DNA from: Ruminococcus sp.
Lineage (GTDB): Bacteria; Bacillota; Clostridia; Oscillospirales; Acutalibacteraceae
DNA: 64,000 nucleotides
Reading direction: 5' to 3'
Assembly (NCBI GenBank): GCA_023665555.1
Contig: JAMPDR010000005.1
Span: 1 to 64,000 of the forward strand
How positions within the stretch are numbered: the stretch's first letter is position 1; each line of letters starts with the position of its first letter. This document shows positions 24,723 to 32,198 of the stretch, piece after piece. Position numbers and translations under genes: made by a program. A model generated the notes under the pieces. That model was not told the origin of the DNA, ran no database searches, and saw only the letters and a list, made by a program, of their open reading frames with translations.

Positions 24723-25793
24723 TTAAAAATTACTAATAAGCAACTCTTTGATTTTTCCTCTTGCTTCGCTATTGCAGTTAATCAAACGTGTTGCTTCAAC
24801 TCGTTTGATTTTATGAGCCGAATAAATGTTATCAAAGAAATCATCTTCTGTATTTGAGTTCTTTGGATCGGAATTACTAATTACGACCTTTGCGCCTTTT
24901 CTGTGCATATCATCAACAAATCGAGCAAGTTCAATCTGTTCTTCATCATTAAACAAGTTCTCAGTATATGCGGTAAAACTTGCTGTATCTGTAATAGGTC
25001 TGTATGGCGGATCAAAATAGACAAAGGTATTTTCGTCAATAAAATCAGCCGACTCTCTGTAATCTCCGCATACAATATTAACTTTCTGCAATTTCTCTGA
25101 TACTGCTCTGAGATTGTTTTCATCACAAATCATAGGATTTTTATATGCACCCATAGGAACATTAAACAATCCTTTTTTGTTTACACGGAACAATCCATTA
25201 AAGCAAGTTTTGTTTAAGAATATCATCAATGCTGCTTTTTCAATATTGATGTTTTCGTTTCCATTAACTTTCAAATCATTGAAACACTCACGCTTTTCCA
25301 TATAATATGCTTTACGATTATATGTATCCAATGGAATAAACTTATTCTGCATAGTATCGAGCATTTCAATTAAAGCATCTATATCATCACGAATAATGCG
25401 ATAGGTATTGATAAGTTCGGCATTAATGTCGCTGATATAAACTTCTTCTAAATCAAATTTACTGAGGATATCAAACAAAACTGCACCGCCACCAACAAAT
25501 GGCTCTGCATACTTTTTAATATTACCGTTGGCAAATGGATAATAGCGTTCAATTTCTTTAAGGAGCTGACCTTTACCGCCTGCCCACTTCAAGAAAGGTT
25601 TAACCGTTTTTCCTTCGCTTTTATTGTATCTTGTACTTCTTGCATCTATCGGTTTTTCTGCCGAAGTAGGTATAATCCACATATTACCTACCATAATTGC
25701 CTCGGCAATTCTTTGTTCAGAACAAAGAACGGCTACTCTCCTTTGAGAAATGCCCCACTTATCAGCGGCTTCTCTTGCAGACATAAATTCCAT
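24723..25793 (-). CDS. Dam-type adenine methylase with N-terminal HTH
   Basis: The protein is 356 residues. Residues 1-55 form a MerR/excisionase-like helix-turn-helix (SAREAADKWGISQRRVAVLCSEQRI...MWIIPTSAEKP). Residues 70-356 are a D12-class N6-adenine methylase with FLKWAGGKGQLLKEI (SAM motif) and FVYFDPPYRPI (catalytic DPPY). Target adenine methylation of GATC is expected from pairing with DpnII. The fused HTH could let the methylase bind its own promoter, a job done by separate C proteins elsewhere; that is inference. AGGAGG precedes the ATG. It is the first gene of the cargo operon. Confidence 0.88.
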   Translation of the reverse strand: MEFMSAREAADKWGISQRRVAVLCSEQRIAEAIMVGNMWIIPTSAEKPIDARSTRYNKSEGKTVKPFLKWAGGKGQLLKEIERYYPFANGNIKKYAEPFVGGGAVLFDILSKFDLEEVYISDINAELINTYRIIRDDIDALIEMLDTMQNKFIPLDTYNRKAYYMEKRECFNDLKVNGNENINIEKAALMIFLNKTCFNGLFRVNKKGLFNVPMGAYKNPMICDENNLRAVSEKLQKVNIVCGDYRESADFIDENTFVYFDPPYRPITDTASFTAYTENLFNDEEQIELARFVDDMHRKGAKVVISNSDPKNSNTEDDFFDNIYSAHKIKRVEATRLINCNSEARGKIKELLISNF

Positions 25794-25831
25794 AACAACC
25801 TCCTGAATACACTATGTTAGCACCCTATAAT

Positions 25832-25860
25832 ATTATATTCTAAAACTCGAATAATAGCAA
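25832..25860 (-). promoter_or_regulatory. Promoter of the restriction-modification operon
   Basis: On the minus strand TTGCTA (25855-25860), a 17-bp spacer and TATAAT (25832-25837) lie 39 bp before the first ATG. No other strong promoter is seen before 21104, so the seven genes may be one transcript. Confidence 0.6.
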
Positions 25861-25913
25861 TACCATTTTAAAAACTTATTGTAAACTTTTTTATTCCTTG
25901 GTTAAAACAGTAT

Positions 25914-25949
25914 TGGCGACAGAGAAGAACAAATCTCCCTGCCGCCGCT
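25914..25949 (-). terminator. Hairpin after TnpV
   Basis: GGCGACAGAGA...TCTCCCTGCCGCC forms a long GC-rich stem (with G-U pairs) 5 bp after the TnpV stop. The U-tract is poor. It separates the mobile backbone from the cargo operon. Confidence 0.5.
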
Positions 25950-25953
25950 GACG

Positions 25954-26331
25954 TTATGCAAATATCAATTCTACGTTTACAATATCTGTAACTCTGTTGC
26001 AGATATTATTTATCCAACCAACCCACTCTATTTGATTTTCATCTTTAAGCTTTTCAGTAATACCCTCACGCTCCATCATCTGTTTTACCAACTGAAAGAA
26101 CATTTCTTCCGCCTGTTTATCAATGCCAGCAAGATAACTGTTCAGTTTTCCGGAAGTCGAAATTATGGTATAAACCGCTTGTTTGTACTGCCGGATATGC
26201 CGCAAATGTCGCTGTCCCCAAATGCCGACTGACTGTTTTTCTTCGGGTGGTAATGCAAGATCGGGTAAGTAGTAATCTCCATGTAATGTGTAACTGATGC
26301 CTGTTTTTTCGTCTGTGATGTGCTTGTTCAT
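25954..26331 (-). CDS. TnpV-family transposon-encoded protein
   Basis: The protein is about 125 residues from the ATG at 26331 (GAGG nine bases before it); a start at 26346 is possible. It shows the TnpV pattern: DEKTGISYTLHGDYYLPDLALPPEE, IWGQRHLRHIRQYKQAVYTIISTSGKLNSYL, and a C-terminal region in which WVGWINNICNRVTDIVNVELIFA follows QMMEREGITEKLK. These proteins occur in Clostridia mobile elements near relaxase genes. Their function is not established. It follows the truncated mob gene directly. Confidence 0.87.
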   Translation of the reverse strand: MNKHITDEKTGISYTLHGDYYLPDLALPPEEKQSVGIWGQRHLRHIRQYKQAVYTIISTSGKLNSYLAGIDKQAEEMFFQLVKQMMEREGITEKLKDENQIEWVGWINNICNRVTDIVNVELIFA

Positions 26332-26342
26332 TTGTCTGTACC

Positions 26343-27326
26343 TCATCTTTCATTTTGATTATTCCTAAAGCGTTTATCATGCTGTTTGGACTGTGTTATT
26401 ATTGATTTTGCCTGCTCTAATAGCTTGTCAATTTGCGCATTACCGAACACCTTGCGGAGCAATTTATATTCGCCAACTTGTTTTTCTAACATTTGATTTC
26501 GCTCGGATAAAGTATCATTTTCACGAGATAATTGCTGTGATTTTGCCTTTTCAATACCGTACCATAATCTTTCACTATCAAGCTGGGTTTTGAACTCAAA
26601 ACACCTTTTTACTGCTGTTTTTGCAAGTTTGATAAGCTTCTGTATTAACGGTTCAACAAACCTTATCTTGTAATTTTTCGCTGTCATCAAAGGCGGAGGA
26701 TCAGGCAATTGATACTCTTCTTCCTCATAAAACACATTGGAGATTTCTTCGATTTCATCCTCATATTCCTTGAAATCTGAAATTTTAGAATTCAATTCAT
26801 CAACTTTTATTTGCAATTTTTCAGATTCTTTTTCAAGTGTTTTAACTTCTTCGGCACGCATTTTCTTCTCATAATCATAAACAGATAAATGTTTTTCATG
26901 CGTGCCTTTTTGCTCCCACTCAATGTCATATTTCTGCATAACTTTTGACAGTTCTTCTTTCTCTGATTGTATCCATTGATTCCATTCCGTATCGTGTTTA
27001 GAACCACCGACAAATCCCTGTTTAGCAAGTGCTTGTTTGAGGGATACACGGGTATCAAGTCCACGCTTGCTTCCTGTTGTGAACGGTACAAAATCAATGT
27101 GCAAATGCGGCGTTGCTTCGTCCATGTGCAGGTGTGCTGAGAATACATAGAGGTTAGGATTTCTCGCTTGAAAGCCTTGATAATACTCATCAAGCATCTT
27201 TTTTGCAAGTAACCCATTATCGCCTTGCGCATTCATATCTTCACAATTTCCTATCTGCAAAATGATCTCATGAAACGGTTTTTGCCTACTTTCGGAGAAC
27301 CTACGAACAAGTAAGTTCCCCTGCAA
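26343..27326 (-). CDS. 5'-truncated MobA/Pre-type relaxase
   Basis: The frame gives 327 residues, but relaxase homology begins only near KPFHEIILQIGN (about base 27285). The metal-binding motif HLHMDEATPHLHIDFVPF is present, followed by FVGGSKHDTEWNQWIQSEKEEL and a long coiled C-terminal half (150-300). The first hundred or so residues of a full Mob/Pre protein are missing. They have been replaced by bases belonging to the rep' gene in another frame. The likely result is a protein unable to nick oriT, although parts of the active site remain. Confidence 0.75.
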   Translation of the reverse strand: MQGNLLVRRFSESRQKPFHEIILQIGNCEDMNAQGDNGLLAKKMLDEYYQGFQARNPNLYVFSAHLHMDEATPHLHIDFVPFTTGSKRGLDTRVSLKQALAKQGFVGGSKHDTEWNQWIQSEKEELSKVMQKYDIEWEQKGTHEKHLSVYDYEKKMRAEEVKTLEKESEKLQIKVDELNSKISDFKEYEDEIEEISNVFYEEEEYQLPDPPPLMTAKNYKIRFVEPLIQKLIKLAKTAVKRCFEFKTQLDSERLWYGIEKAKSQQLSRENDTLSERNQMLEKQVGEYKLLRKVFGNAQIDKLLEQAKSIITQSKQHDKRFRNNQNER

Positions 27327-27577
27327 AGCAAACCGTCAATCAGTGGCGATTGAGTTTCAAAAACTGTATCATACAGATCTGACATCGTGATTGTTTTAAG
27401 ATAAGATGGATCCATTTGAAGCCGTAATTCTCGCTGCATTTTTTGAAAAACTTCGCTGTAAATCTTGCAATCTTCATCATTTTCAGTTATACTGTTTACA
27501 CTACATATTTGATTTGACTGCCTTTCATCTGCTCCAACAGATGAATTAACGGCGGTCATTTCTTTTTCTTCAATCAT
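27251..27577 (-). pseudogene. 3'-truncated RepA-like AAA ATPase
   Basis: The 108-residue frame reads DLYDTVFETQSPLIDGLLCR, then GTYLFVGSPKVGK (Walker A) and stops nine residues later after running into mob sequence. Full-length homologues on mobile elements continue for over 200 residues with Walker B. The start overlaps the MobC stop (ATGA). It is the left partner of the rep'-mob' deletion junction near 27279-27286. Confidence 0.7.
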
Positions 27578-27900
27578 TCGCTCACCTCCTTCATATCACC
27601 TAAAATAGCGGTGATCATTTCAATTACAGCAAGTAATTCATCACTCAATTTATTGCTTGACCCTATCCTTTTAAGCTCATAAAGTACATCTGCAAGTTGA
27701 TTGCGAAGTGCTTTATACACTCTCGGATTCCCCTGTACAACTACATCTCTGTTCAGCAATTTCTTGATTATATAATCCTGCTTTGTAAGTCCTGATAAGG
27801 CTACTACTCTATTCAATAAATCACTTTCTTCAGGCGATACTCTGAAACCCACTGTAACACTTCTCAAGCGATTATATTGATCAACATTTTTTGCCGACAT
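27574..27900 (-). CDS. MobC-like relaxosome accessory protein
   Basis: The protein is about 108 residues from the ATG at 27900, two bases from the integrase stop. The N-terminal ribbon-helix-helix-type segment VTVGFRVSPEESDLLNRVVALSGLTKQDYIIKKLL is followed by a helical tail with LRNQLADVLYELKRIG, as in plasmid MobC proteins. These bind oriT and help the relaxase. It is the gene between int and rep'. An oriT, if still present, should be near, but none was recognised. Confidence 0.8.
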   Translation of the reverse strand: MSAKNVDQYNRLRSVTVGFRVSPEESDLLNRVVALSGLTKQDYIIKKLLNRDVVVQGNPRVYKALRNQLADVLYELKRIGSSNKLSDELLAVIEMITAILGDMKEVSE

Positions 27901-27901
27901 T

Positions 27902-28981
27902 TCATTCACCACTCTTTCTTAAACTATTTAACTTTTCGGCCATATCGATTTGCGTTGATGGAAACATATGGGCATAATTGTAAGTGATATTTATACTTTC
28001 GTGACCTACACGGTCAGCAATTGCTACCGCAGAATATCCCATTTCAATCAAAAGTGATATATGGCTATGCCGCAAATCATGAATGCGAATTCGCTTTACA
28101 CATGCCGCTTTAGAACCTCTGTCCATCTCGTGATGAAGATAGCTTTTCGTAAGTTCAAATATTCTGTCGTTCTTACCTACTCCATAAAGCTGTTTGAGAT
28201 AGTCCTGCATTTCTTCAACAAGGAAATCCGGCATTTTTATTACACGATTGCTCTTTTGTGTTTTCGGATCAGTAATTACATCTCGTCCGTTTAATCGTTG
28301 ATAAGATTTTGTTATTGATACCGTGCCATGCTCGAAATCAAAATCAGCAGGTGTTAAAGCTAATAGTTCTCCCTCTCTGATACCGCACCAATACAACATT
28401 TCAAAAGCGTAATATGAGCGAGGTTTATCCATCATTTCTTCTGCAAATTTGGCATACTCCTCCTGTGTCCAAAATTGCATTTCTTTGCTTTTTGCTTTGC
28501 CCATATTTCCAACTTTAGCTGCCGGGTTTTCCTTGAGTCCGTAAAACTTTACAGCGTGGTTGAAAATAGCGCTAAGTTGATTGTGTAGCGTTTTCAGATA
28601 TACCGGTGAATACGCCTTTCCGCTTTTACTCTTGATTTTTAGCATCTCATTCTGCCAAGCGATAATATCTTTCGGCTGGATTTCACTAATCCTACGCTTT
28701 GCAAAGTACGGCAAGATTTTTGTACGTATTATATGTTCCTTTGTATGCCAAGTATTTTCTTTAATGCGATTTTTCATATCTGCCGTATAAGTTTCTACAA
28801 AGCTTTCAAATGTCATGTCAAGGTTAGATTGTACCTTATTAAGTTGATCTCGCTCCCAAGCTTGTGCTTCTTTTTTGGTCGCAAAGCCACGTTTAGTAGT
28901 CTGCTTTCGATTGCCTTGCCAATCGGTATAACGATAATATACCTTCCATGTGTTTGTCTTTTGTTCCTTGTAAACCGCCAT
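27902..28981 (-). CDS. Tyrosine site-specific integrase
   Basis: The 359-residue protein has three parts. An N-terminal arm-binding region (1-60, WQGNRKQTTKRGFATKKEAQAWERDQL) is followed by a SAM-like core-binding domain (65-160). The catalytic domain (170-355) has R in WCGIREGELLALTP, K after it, HDLRHSHISLLIEMGYSAVAIADRVGH (H-x-x-R...H) and the nucleophile Tyr in YNYAHMFPS. It is complete and of the Tn916/phage-integrase group. It is predicted to recombine the 11-bp GAGTGGGAATA core at guaA. Confidence 0.92.
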   Translation of the reverse strand: MAVYKEQKTNTWKVYYRYTDWQGNRKQTTKRGFATKKEAQAWERDQLNKVQSNLDMTFESFVETYTADMKNRIKENTWHTKEHIIRTKILPYFAKRRISEIQPKDIIAWQNEMLKIKSKSGKAYSPVYLKTLHNQLSAIFNHAVKFYGLKENPAAKVGNMGKAKSKEMQFWTQEEYAKFAEEMMDKPRSYYAFEMLYWCGIREGELLALTPADFDFEHGTVSITKSYQRLNGRDVITDPKTQKSNRVIKMPDFLVEEMQDYLKQLYGVGKNDRIFELTKSYLHHEMDRGSKAACVKRIRIHDLRHSHISLLIEMGYSAVAIADRVGHESINITYNYAHMFPSTQIDMAEKLNSLRKSGE

Positions 28982-28984
28982 TAT

Positions 28985-29182
28985 TTAATCACCTTCTTTC
29001 TTATTTGTGCCGTAACAGGCCCTTTCTAAAAAATATCGCTTATTAACACGTCCTGAAATCGTCAGAAATCCTTGCGCCTTTAATTCGGCGTTTAATTTTT
29101 GCACGATTTTATAGGCATAGGATTTTGATATACCTAATTCCTCTGCGACTTCTTCAACTTTCATAAATGTTGCGCTCGACAT
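28985..29182 (-). CDS. Small HTH protein, probable excisionase/regulator
   Basis: The 65-residue protein carries MKVEEVAEELGISKSYAYKIVQKLNAELKAQGFLTISGRVNKRYFLERACYG, a winged-HTH/excisionase-type fold. AGGAGG lies six bases before the ATG. It sits three bases before the integrase gene, the usual place for Xis. It could also act as a repressor; the two roles cannot be told apart here. Confidence 0.8.
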   Translation of the reverse strand: MSSATFMKVEEVAEELGISKSYAYKIVQKLNAELKAQGFLTISGRVNKRYFLERACYGTNKKEGD

Positions 29183-29315
29183 AACAAACCTCCTTCCTTT
29201 TTTATTTTATGTCTTTATTAAACTTATTTGTTTAGCACGTTCATTTTACTAAACATTTTTGCTTTTGTAAAGTGGTTTTCAAAAAAAATATTAAACTTTT
29301 TTATTTAATATATTC

Positions 29316-29460
29316 TTGACATCACTAAACATATATGTTATACTGGGCGCATAATTAAATTACGCCCAGTACAAAGTTCTGTCAGGCAGGAGAGTGTGGA
29401 GATTTTCGTAGAAAATACTACCCGATGCTTGACAGGCTCTTATACTGTTGGCAAGTACAT
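29316..29460 (+). promoter_or_regulatory. XRE promoter, operator candidates and structured leader
   Basis: TTGACA (29316-29321) and TATACT (29339-29344) are 17 bp apart. The palindrome ACATATATGT lies inside the spacer. ACTGGGCG...CGCCCAGT (29342-29370) covers the -10 and start. The leader contains CTGTCA (29379-29384) pairing with TGACAG (29430-29435) around an inner ATTTTC-GTA-GAAAAT hairpin (29402-29416). The parts suggest autoregulation plus an RNA structure; no known riboswitch class is recognised. Confidence 0.55.
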
Positions 29461-29478
29461 AGCTGAGGAGAAAACACT

Positions 29479-30000
29479 ATGGCAATTGGAGAAAGAATAC
29501 ATTTTTTTAGAACTCTAAGAGGAATGACACAAAAGTATCTCGGCATAGCTGTCGGGTTTCCTGAAAAAAGTGCCGATGTACGTTTGGCTCAATATGAAAC
29601 AGGAACAAGAACACCGAAAGCAGATTTAACAGCAGCATTAGCAAATATACTTGATGTTTCACCGCAGGCACTTGCTGTACCGGACATTGACAGTTACATA
29701 GGACTTGCGCACACCTTGTTTACCATTGAAGATCTTTACGGTATTACGGTCGATAAAACAAACGGGGAAATTTGTTTGCGAATATGTGACTACAAAGGCC
29801 CTACTACAGAAGAATTACTGGACATACTTACCGCTTGGCAAGAGCAGGCCGAAAAATATAAAAATGGAGAAATCAGCAAAGAAGAATATGACAAATGGCG
29901 CTATAACTATCCTAAATTTGATACCTCTCAGCATTGGGCGAAAGTGCCGTCTCAGGCTCTCAATGATATACTGATAGATGCGCTTAGCTCCGAAGACTAA
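29479..30000 (+). CDS. XRE-family regulator of the island
   Basis: The 173-residue protein has an N-terminal HTH (GERIHFFRTLRGMTQKYLGIAVGFPEKSADVRLAQYETGTRTPKADL, residues 4-50). The C-terminal domain, of a type often seen in Tn916-like elements, contains GLAHTLFTIEDLYGITVDKTNGEICLRI and EQAEKYKNGEISKEEYDKWRYNYP. It probably represses int/xis, which are transcribed divergently from it across a 300-bp control region. GAGGAG precedes the ATG. Confidence 0.85.
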   Translation: MAIGERIHFFRTLRGMTQKYLGIAVGFPEKSADVRLAQYETGTRTPKADLTAALANILDVSPQALAVPDIDSYIGLAHTLFTIEDLYGITVDKTNGEICLRICDYKGPTTEELLDILTAWQEQAEKYKNGEISKEEYDKWRYNYPKFDTSQHWAKVPSQALNDILIDALSSED

Positions 30001-30034
30001 ACAATTTCAAAAAAAAATGGAGAAAGGACTATTT

Positions 30035-30391
30035 ATGAAACTGAACAAAAAATTATGTGCTGTAATATAAGAGCTTGAATACCTTATTGGCTCTGAATGC
30101 TATAACCCCAACTCATATGATGGATGGAATGACATTGAAGGATGTGATTTCAGATATCCTATTAACATCCGAAATCAGGAAGGTGAATTTATCAAAATTC
30201 GGACCAATATTAACACCACTGCACTTTTAGACAAAAAGGATATTGCGCCCGACTCCATACGATATATGAAATACAAGTTTGGCTCAAACGAGCTGTTCAT
30301 CGGGCTCGGAATTATAAAGGTTCTTGAATATTTAGAAAGCAGATATGCAATCGACTTCAACGAAATGGAAAAACAGCTCAAAAAAGACTAA
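30035..30391 (+). pseudogene. Interrupted gene: single in-frame TAA after codon 11
   Basis: After GGAGAAAGGAC, the ATG at 30035 opens MKLNKKLCAVI and meets TAA at 30068-30070. The same frame then runs 106 codons to 30391 (ELEYLIGSECYNPNSYDGW...NEMEKQLKKD). The post-stop region has a normal coding character and no frameshift, so this is either a recent nonsense mutation or a short leader peptide with internal restart. No family is recognised. It lies just after the XRE gene and appears co-transcribed. Confidence 0.65.
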
Positions 30392-30435
30392 GAATAGATG
30401 TTACATCTGTGTCTGATCTGATAAGATAAAAACAA

Positions 30436-30475
30436 AAAGAGCTAACAGACTTCAACAAAAATCTGTTAGCTCTTT
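30436..30475. terminator. Bidirectional terminator inside the island edge
   Basis: AAAGAGCTAACAGA...TCTGTTAGCTCTTT is a perfect 14-bp stem with A/T flanks on both sides. It can end the XRE transcript and, from the other side, guaA, replacing the ancestral guaA terminator. Confidence 0.88.
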
Positions 30476-30573
30476 ATTTATGAATAATCTGAAAATGTTG
30501 TCAAACTGTTGTCTCAAGGTCATTTTCAAAGCGGAAATCCCAGTAATATCAAGGCTTTTCGCCGTTCTCGCAA

Positions 30574-32109
30574 CTATTCCCACTCAACCGTTCCGGGCGG
30601 CTTTGATGTGATATCATACACTACTCTGTTGACATGTTCAACCTCGTTAGTGATTCGGTTTGACACTTTTGCAAGCAGATCATACGGAATCTGCGCCCAG
30701 TCTGCGGTCATAAAGTTGTCGGTAGTAACTGCTCTAAGCGCAATAAGATGGTCATATGTTCTGTGATCGCCCATAACACCTACAGTTTTAACATCAGGCA
30801 GAACTGCAAAGAATTGTGAAAGTTCTTTTTCATAGCCGCTTGTTGACATTTCCTCACGGAAAATTGCATCTGCTTCTTGAAGGATTTTAACCTTTTCTTC
30901 AGTAATTTCGCCGATGATCCTTACACCTAATCCCGGACCCGGAAACGGCTGACGCCAAACAAGTTCTTTCGGAATTCCAAGCTTTTCGCCTACTGCACGG
31001 ACTTCATCCTTGAACAGATCGCCAAGCGGCTCAATGACATCATCAAACTTGATATCATCAGGCATTTTCACCTTGTTATGGTGCGTTTTTATTGTATCAG
31101 CTTTGCCCTTGCCACTCTCGATTCTATCAGGATAAATTGTGCCTTGTGCGAAGAATCCGCCATCAGCTTCCTCACGGATTTTGTTCCAAAATACACGATA
31201 GAACTCTTCGCCAATGATTTTTCTCTTCTTTTCCGGATCGCTGACACCTTTAAGTTTTGAAATAAACTCATGTCCGCAATTAACTCTGACAAATTTCATG
31301 TCGAACAACTTTGTGAATGTTTCTTCAACAAAATCGCCCTCGTTCTTACGCATAAGACCCTGGTCAACAAAAATGCATGTCAGCTGATCGCCTACTGCTC
31401 GGCTGAGAAGTCCGGCTGCAACTGAACTGTCAACACCGCCCGATAAGCCGAGAACTACTTTTTTGCTGCCGATTTTTTCGCGAAGTTTCTGAACAGTATC
31501 CTCAATGAAACTGTCCATTACCCAATCACCTTTACAACCGCAAATATCAAAAACAAAATTGTGAAGCATCTGACTGCCGAATTGACTGTGTGTAACCTCA
31601 GGGTGGAACTGAACAGCATATACGTTCTTTTCTCTATTTTCCATTGCTGCACAGGGGCAATCGTTCGTTGTGCCGATAATTTTATATCCTTCAGGAGCTT
31701 TTGCAATGAAATCCGTGTGACTCATCCAAACTATGCTATTTTCGGGAACATCGCGGAAAAGCACCGAAGAAGTATCTGCCTTAAGGTCAATTTTACCGTA
31801 TTCAGAAACCGGCGCAGTTTCAACAACTCCGTCTTCCATCCACGCGATAAGCTGACTTCCATAGCAAATACCGAGAACGGGGATTCCGAGAGATAAAATT
31901 TCCTTTGTGTAATGAGGACTGGTTTCATCATAAACGGAATTCGGACCGCCTGTAAAGATAATTCCTTTGTAATTACCCTGTTTGATTTTTTCTATATCGT
32001 CTTCGTATGAAAGAATTTCTGCATAAACATGAAAATCTCTCACGCGGCGAGCAATAAGCTGATTATACTGACCGCCGAAATCAAGAACAAGTATCTTCTC
32101 TTTAGACAT
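30574..32109 (-). CDS. guaA: GMP synthase (glutamine-hydrolysing)
   Basis: The 511-residue protein starts at the ATG at 32109 behind GGAGGTAAAT. The class-I amidotransferase domain (1-190) has the catalytic Cys in GICYGSQ and the pair HPEVTHSQ. The ATP-pyrophosphatase domain (about 205-390) has the P-loop [18 protein letters not shown]. The dimerisation domain ends with PPGTVEWE. It converts XMP to GMP. purA lies upstream on the same strand. The last codons GAGTGGGAATAG overlap the island attachment core, and the coding sequence is intact after integration (only TAA changed to TAG). Confidence 0.97.
   Translation of the reverse strand: MSKEKILVLDFGGQYNQLIARRVRDFHVYAEILSYEDDIEKIKQGNYKGIIFTGGPNSVYDETSPHYTKEILSLGIPVLGICYGSQLIAWMEDGVVETAPVSEYGKIDLKADTSSVLFRDVPENSIVWMSHTDFIAKAPEGYKIIGTTNDCPCAAMENREKNVYAVQFHPEVTHSQFGSQMLHNFVFDICGCKGDWVMDSFIEDTVQKLREKIGSKKVVLGLSGGVDSSVAAGLLSRAVGDQLTCIFVDQGLMRKNEGDFVEETFTKLFDMKFVRVNCGHEFISKLKGVSDPEKKRKIIGEEFYRVFWNKIREEADGGFFAQGTIYPDRIESGKGKADTIKTHHNKVKMPDDIKFDDVIEPLGDLFKDEVRAVGEKLGIPKELVWRQPFPGPGLGVRIIGEITEEKVKILQEADAIFREEMSTSGYEKELSQFFAVLPDVKTVGVMGDHRTYDHLIALRAVTTDNFMTADWAQIPYDLLAKVSNRITNEVEHVNRVVYDITSKPPGTVEWE
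30575..30585. repeat. Island attachment repeat at the guaA stop
   Basis: TATTCCCACTC, identical to 20403-20413, overlaps the stop codon and last codons of guaA. Integration here preserves the reading frame. Confidence 0.75.
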
Positions 32110-32147
32110 ATTTACCTCCATGCAGTTTTATATGTGAATTTAATCAA

Positions 32148-32190
32148 GGAACTTTACCCGAACCCACATAAATTGTTCAGGCAAAGCTCC
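32148..32190 (-). promoter_or_regulatory. Hairpin between purA and guaA
   Basis: GGAACTTTACCCGAAC (32148-32163) and GTTCAGGCAAAGCTCC (32175-32190) pair over 16 positions on the minus strand, using G-U pairs. It lacks a U-tract, so it may be a processing or attenuation element rather than a full terminator. Confidence 0.5.
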
Positions 32191-32198
32191 GTCAAATA

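Larger units (their letters stand above)
20403..30585. mobile_element. guaA-integrated genomic island with restriction-modification cargo
   Basis: An 11-bp direct repeat brackets about 10.2 kb. The segment contains a tyrosine integrase, an Xis-like HTH protein, an XRE regulator, MobC, truncated rep and mob genes, TnpV, a restriction-modification cluster and an ATPase/DUF4325/membrane cassette. The 3' end of guaA is a known target for tyrosine-integrase islands. The transfer genes are incomplete (rep' fused to mob'), so the element is probably no longer self-mobilisable, although int and xis look intact. The boundaries rest on the repeat and on guaA reconstruction. Confidence 0.8.

Noticed and set aside
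20571-30391. TAG/TAA recoding as the explanation for split genes
   Set aside because: metA, guaA and the Ig-like gene end normally in TAG, and one split gene has TAA, so a variant code is not supported.
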